In this document: positions 61,776-64,000 of the stretch, one piece after another
Layout: every line of letters starts with the position of its first letter
How positions within the stretch are numbered: the first letter of the stretch is position 1
Assembly (NCBI GenBank): GCA_022497155.1
Contig: MU385747.1
Coordinates: 1 to 64,000, forward strand
DNA from: Whalleya microplaca
Lineage: Eukaryota; Ascomycota; Sordariomycetes; Xylariales; Xylariaceae
Length of the DNA: 64,000 nt
Reading direction: 5' to 3'
Program-made: the position numbers and the translations under genes
The notes under the pieces: generated by a model
Told to the model about the DNA's origin: nothing
The model's input: the letters and a program-made list of their open reading frames with translations, nothing else
Databases searched by the model: none

Positions 61776-62030
61776 TATTATCGTGACACTTTGTGTCGCA
61801 AAAACAACGTCATTATTGCGCTGCGGCAATAATGCCTAATATATCACTGAGACACATTATATATAGACAGCAGAGTTGGGTAGATAGTTTCTCGTCCCCC
61901 AGGCATCAACATATTCATCACCAGTGCAAGGTGAAGCTAAAAGGATCCAGAGCCCCTTTTTATATGTACAGGCGGCAGCCATACGTAGGCCCGAGTTCAG
62001 CCTTATCAGTGCATCTTAGATGACACGATT
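61776..62030 (+). repeat. Short dispersed repeat, copy 3, with possible terminal inverted repeats
   Basis: Starts CTATTATCGTGACAC and ends near GACACGATTATAG (62018-62031), which are approximate inverse copies of each other. The core GTGCAAGGTGAAGCTA, ATGTACAGGCGG and AGCCATACGTAGGCCCG is shared with 36047-36295. This suggests a MITE of about 255 bp. Confidence 0.68.
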
Positions 62031-62031
62031 A

Positions 62032-62908
62032 TAGCTCAATAAGGACGGTTTTATTGCCTGTAACAAAGTTTCTTCGCAAATAGGAATTAAAGTCCCCAAG
62101 CTTGGTCTGATGTTGTTATCGTAATAAACGTCAGAGGACTGCCGCAGTTATCCTGATAACCTCTCTTGGAGTATATCGGCGTGTGGGGTTAGGTCTTCTA
62201 GTGTGCGGAGTAGTACACACGCATATCTAACATCGCCGAGATGTTCAGGTTATAATGTCTTTTTCTTAGTTTTTTACTAGGTACACATTTCAAACATGAG
62301 CGAGAGATCATTACCATAGGAGGCGGCCAGGAGCTAGGACATCCGGAGGGGACTCAGAGGAGAGCAAGAGATCACCGGGGACTAGACAATTGAAATATAT
62401 ACTTTGATGCTGCGAGTCATTGAATTATATTCATGGAAATGTGGCTCTTAAGCGTGTCTCCTCTACGGGTTGGGCTTGAATGAGGGAAACAAGGAACTAA
62501 GGCCAATGACTTATTTTCCGGTTCATATATATGGCAATAGAGCTGTTCAGTGTGGATGGTTCATCAGATCAACCTGATAATGGGTTATCTAGATAGAGAT
62601 TACACCGACATGACTTCTATATCTGTGATGATACATGTGCACGAGAATTTCATATTGGCAAGATGATACAAGCGAACGCTCAATAAACATCAACCCTATT
62701 CCAAAAATCATTTTTCATGCATCTACATCTAATCATACCGTTCGTGATATCCTATACCATGCTATAACCAATCTACATGCAGTCATCACACCGACATATC
62801 CTCGTATCCACATATGAAATTCATACCCAATCCTTAGCGCCTAGAACGCCTGATCAAAAGCTCGATGCAAATCTATAGTGTCGCCACACAGATTTTATCG
62901 AATGGACG
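62032..62908. other. Intergenic region downstream of the membrane-protein gene
   Basis: Normal composition, no supported gene. It holds the 3' end of the minus-strand transcript. Confidence 0.5.
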
Positions 62909-64000
62909 TTATTTGCTTGGTTCGTCTGGATGATGTTGCCGAGCTGCCGAAGTCTCTGAGCTGTCCATCGTGCCATAACTTGTTCTTTTCGAGTGCTGAG
63001 GTCTCCGTGAAGGGCCATGCCATCTCTTCCGCTTGGGGACAGGAAAGCGAAATTCTGGTAAAATCTTTCTGGGGCCCAAAAGGGGTTCACCTTCTTCGAC
63101 ATCTCCTTCTCTAGGATATCTCCGCCCCTTGCCTTTTGCCAAAGGGCCAGGCCGGGCTACGAAGCCGTATAGAATATAAAGCAGCAGGCTGAGACCAAGA
63201 GCAGCAATCCCTATGTATGACATTGGGATCCCACCAAGGCCGTACAAAGTATCGAAGATAGCACCGGTCGACAGAGCGGCTGTAATGGCGGCAATCGCTT
63301 GGTAGGCGCATTGCATTCGGCTGCTGCGCGTAACCCGTTCTTCCACGATCATCCCCGCAAGAATGAATGTAAAGATGAGTAACGGTTGATACACAATGTA
63401 CCAGAATATTGTTTGCCAAAGAACGTCCGTGGTTGAGGGGTATCCAGGTACCTTCGGGAGGACAAGTAGCAAGACGATATGCAGTAGACTTGAAAAGCCA
63501 GCAAGAGGCACCGCAATGACAAACCACGGCGACGGAAGTGCCTTATAAATGTCCCTATAGGCTCCCATAAAGTCATTCCCGTCATGTTCCGGTTCATTCC
63601 TTCGGCGTAATTTGCTGCGCTCTGCGGCATCCTTGCCCTTCGCACCTACTGTAGAAGTTTGGGTACCTTTATCGCATGTTGTCGCATTGGGCTCTGGCGG
63701 TTCAGCCTGTCGTCTCCTGAAAAAGCCCAGACATCTGAGTATTAGCGCCTTGATCTGTCGGAAAAGACTGATAAGACCCAGCACAAGAGTGCTGCACACA
63801 TAATTCGCCACCGAGCTGAACGGCGCCACGAAAAACGCGAGTGCAACAATCTGACCAAAACTCCAGTGGTTCGCCTCGAAGCCGCCCAGGCGCAGTGTGT
63901 CAACGAAACGCATTACGACCCATGCGAACATTGCCATAGTGCAGAACACCTCAGACAGAACCGAGTTTATGAAGTCAGCGTACATGCGCAGGACTATCCA
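62909..64000 (-). CDS. Multi-pass membrane protein, partial (N-terminus outside the window)
   Basis: 358 residues are read from the ATG at 63985, but the frame continues open to the window edge (W-I-V-L-R before that Met), so the start is probably outside. Six hydrophobic segments are visible, counted from that Met: about 12-29, 45-75, 153-177, 191-215, 226-246 and 255-276. A charged loop (about 78-150) with basic clusters separates the second and third. The tail after 280 is hydrophilic, with a basic patch (K-R-K-R near 315) and ends D-E-P-S-K. The pattern fits fungal integral membrane proteins of unknown function; I recognise no transporter signature or catalytic motif. No intron is seen in this part. 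Confidence 0.82.
   Translation of the reverse strand, partial: WIVLRMYADFINSVLSEVFCTMAMFAWVVMRFVDTLRLGGFEANHWSFGQIVALAFFVAPFSSVANYVCSTLVLGLISLFRQIKALILRCLGFFRRRQAEPPEPNATTCDKGTQTSTVGAKGKDAAERSKLRRRNEPEHDGNDFMGAYRDIYKALPSPWFVIAVPLAGFSSLLHIVLLLVLPKVPGYPSTTDVLWQTIFWYIVYQPLLIFTFILAGMIVEERVTRSSRMQCAYQAIAAITAALSTGAIFDTLYGLGGIPMSYIGIAALGLSLLLYILYGFVARPGPLAKGKGRRYPREGDVEEGEPLLGPRKILPEFRFPVPKRKRWHGPSRRPQHSKRTSYGTMDSSETSAARQHHPDEPSK

Overview
The window looks like nuclear DNA of a filamentous ascomycete (Pezizomycotina, most likely a Sordariomycete). Three things suggest this: the short introns with fungal branch points, the CA-rich 5' leaders, and a long AT-rich block in which CA and TG dinucleotides are almost absent while CG is kept, which is the mark of repeat-induced point mutation (RIP). 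No species can be named from sequence alone. There are no rRNA or tRNA genes and no CRISPR array that I can support.

Layout. Positions 1 to about 36,080 form a gene-free block of nested, RIP-degraded LTR retrotransposons. It holds two copies of one Ty3/gypsy family, element A (2757-17601, minus strand) and element B (26020-33499, plus strand). A different full-length gypsy element (6262-13630, plus strand) is inserted inside A; the matching empty site can be read in B. A non-autonomous LTR element carrying a CTG/CAG tract is present as a complete copy (20765-22397) and as an inverted half copy at the left edge (1-969). Solo or orphan LTRs of related families lie at 19251-19477, 23032-23333 and 34138-34364. 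Several kilobases of older AT-rich sequence between them cannot be identified. The block ends at a 60-bp palindrome (35970-36029) and a short dispersed repeat.

From 36.1 kb the composition becomes ordinary but genes stay sparse. I support five coding regions: a Cys-rich, Ser/Thr-rich protein with a hydrophobic C-terminus (37072-37833); an alpha/beta-hydrolase of the HSL/arylacetamide-deacetylase-like class (39151-40571); a conserved fungal protein of unknown function (49294-50553, minus); a 32-residue open reading frame ending in a CaaX-like motif (60614-60712); and the C-terminal part of a multi-pass membrane protein cut by the right edge (62909-64000, minus). The gaps between them (about 8.7 kb and 10 kb) contain microsatellites, a 600-bp inverted-repeat transposon (61066-61665) and copies of the short dispersed repeat, but no other convincing gene.

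The most interesting signal is in the hydrolase gene. Its two exons cannot be joined in frame by any ordinary GT-AG intron that I can find, but they join exactly if the intervening 215 bases are a spliceosomal twin intron (stwintron) in which one intron splits the donor site of another between its G and U. The genes show no sign of forming one pathway or cluster.
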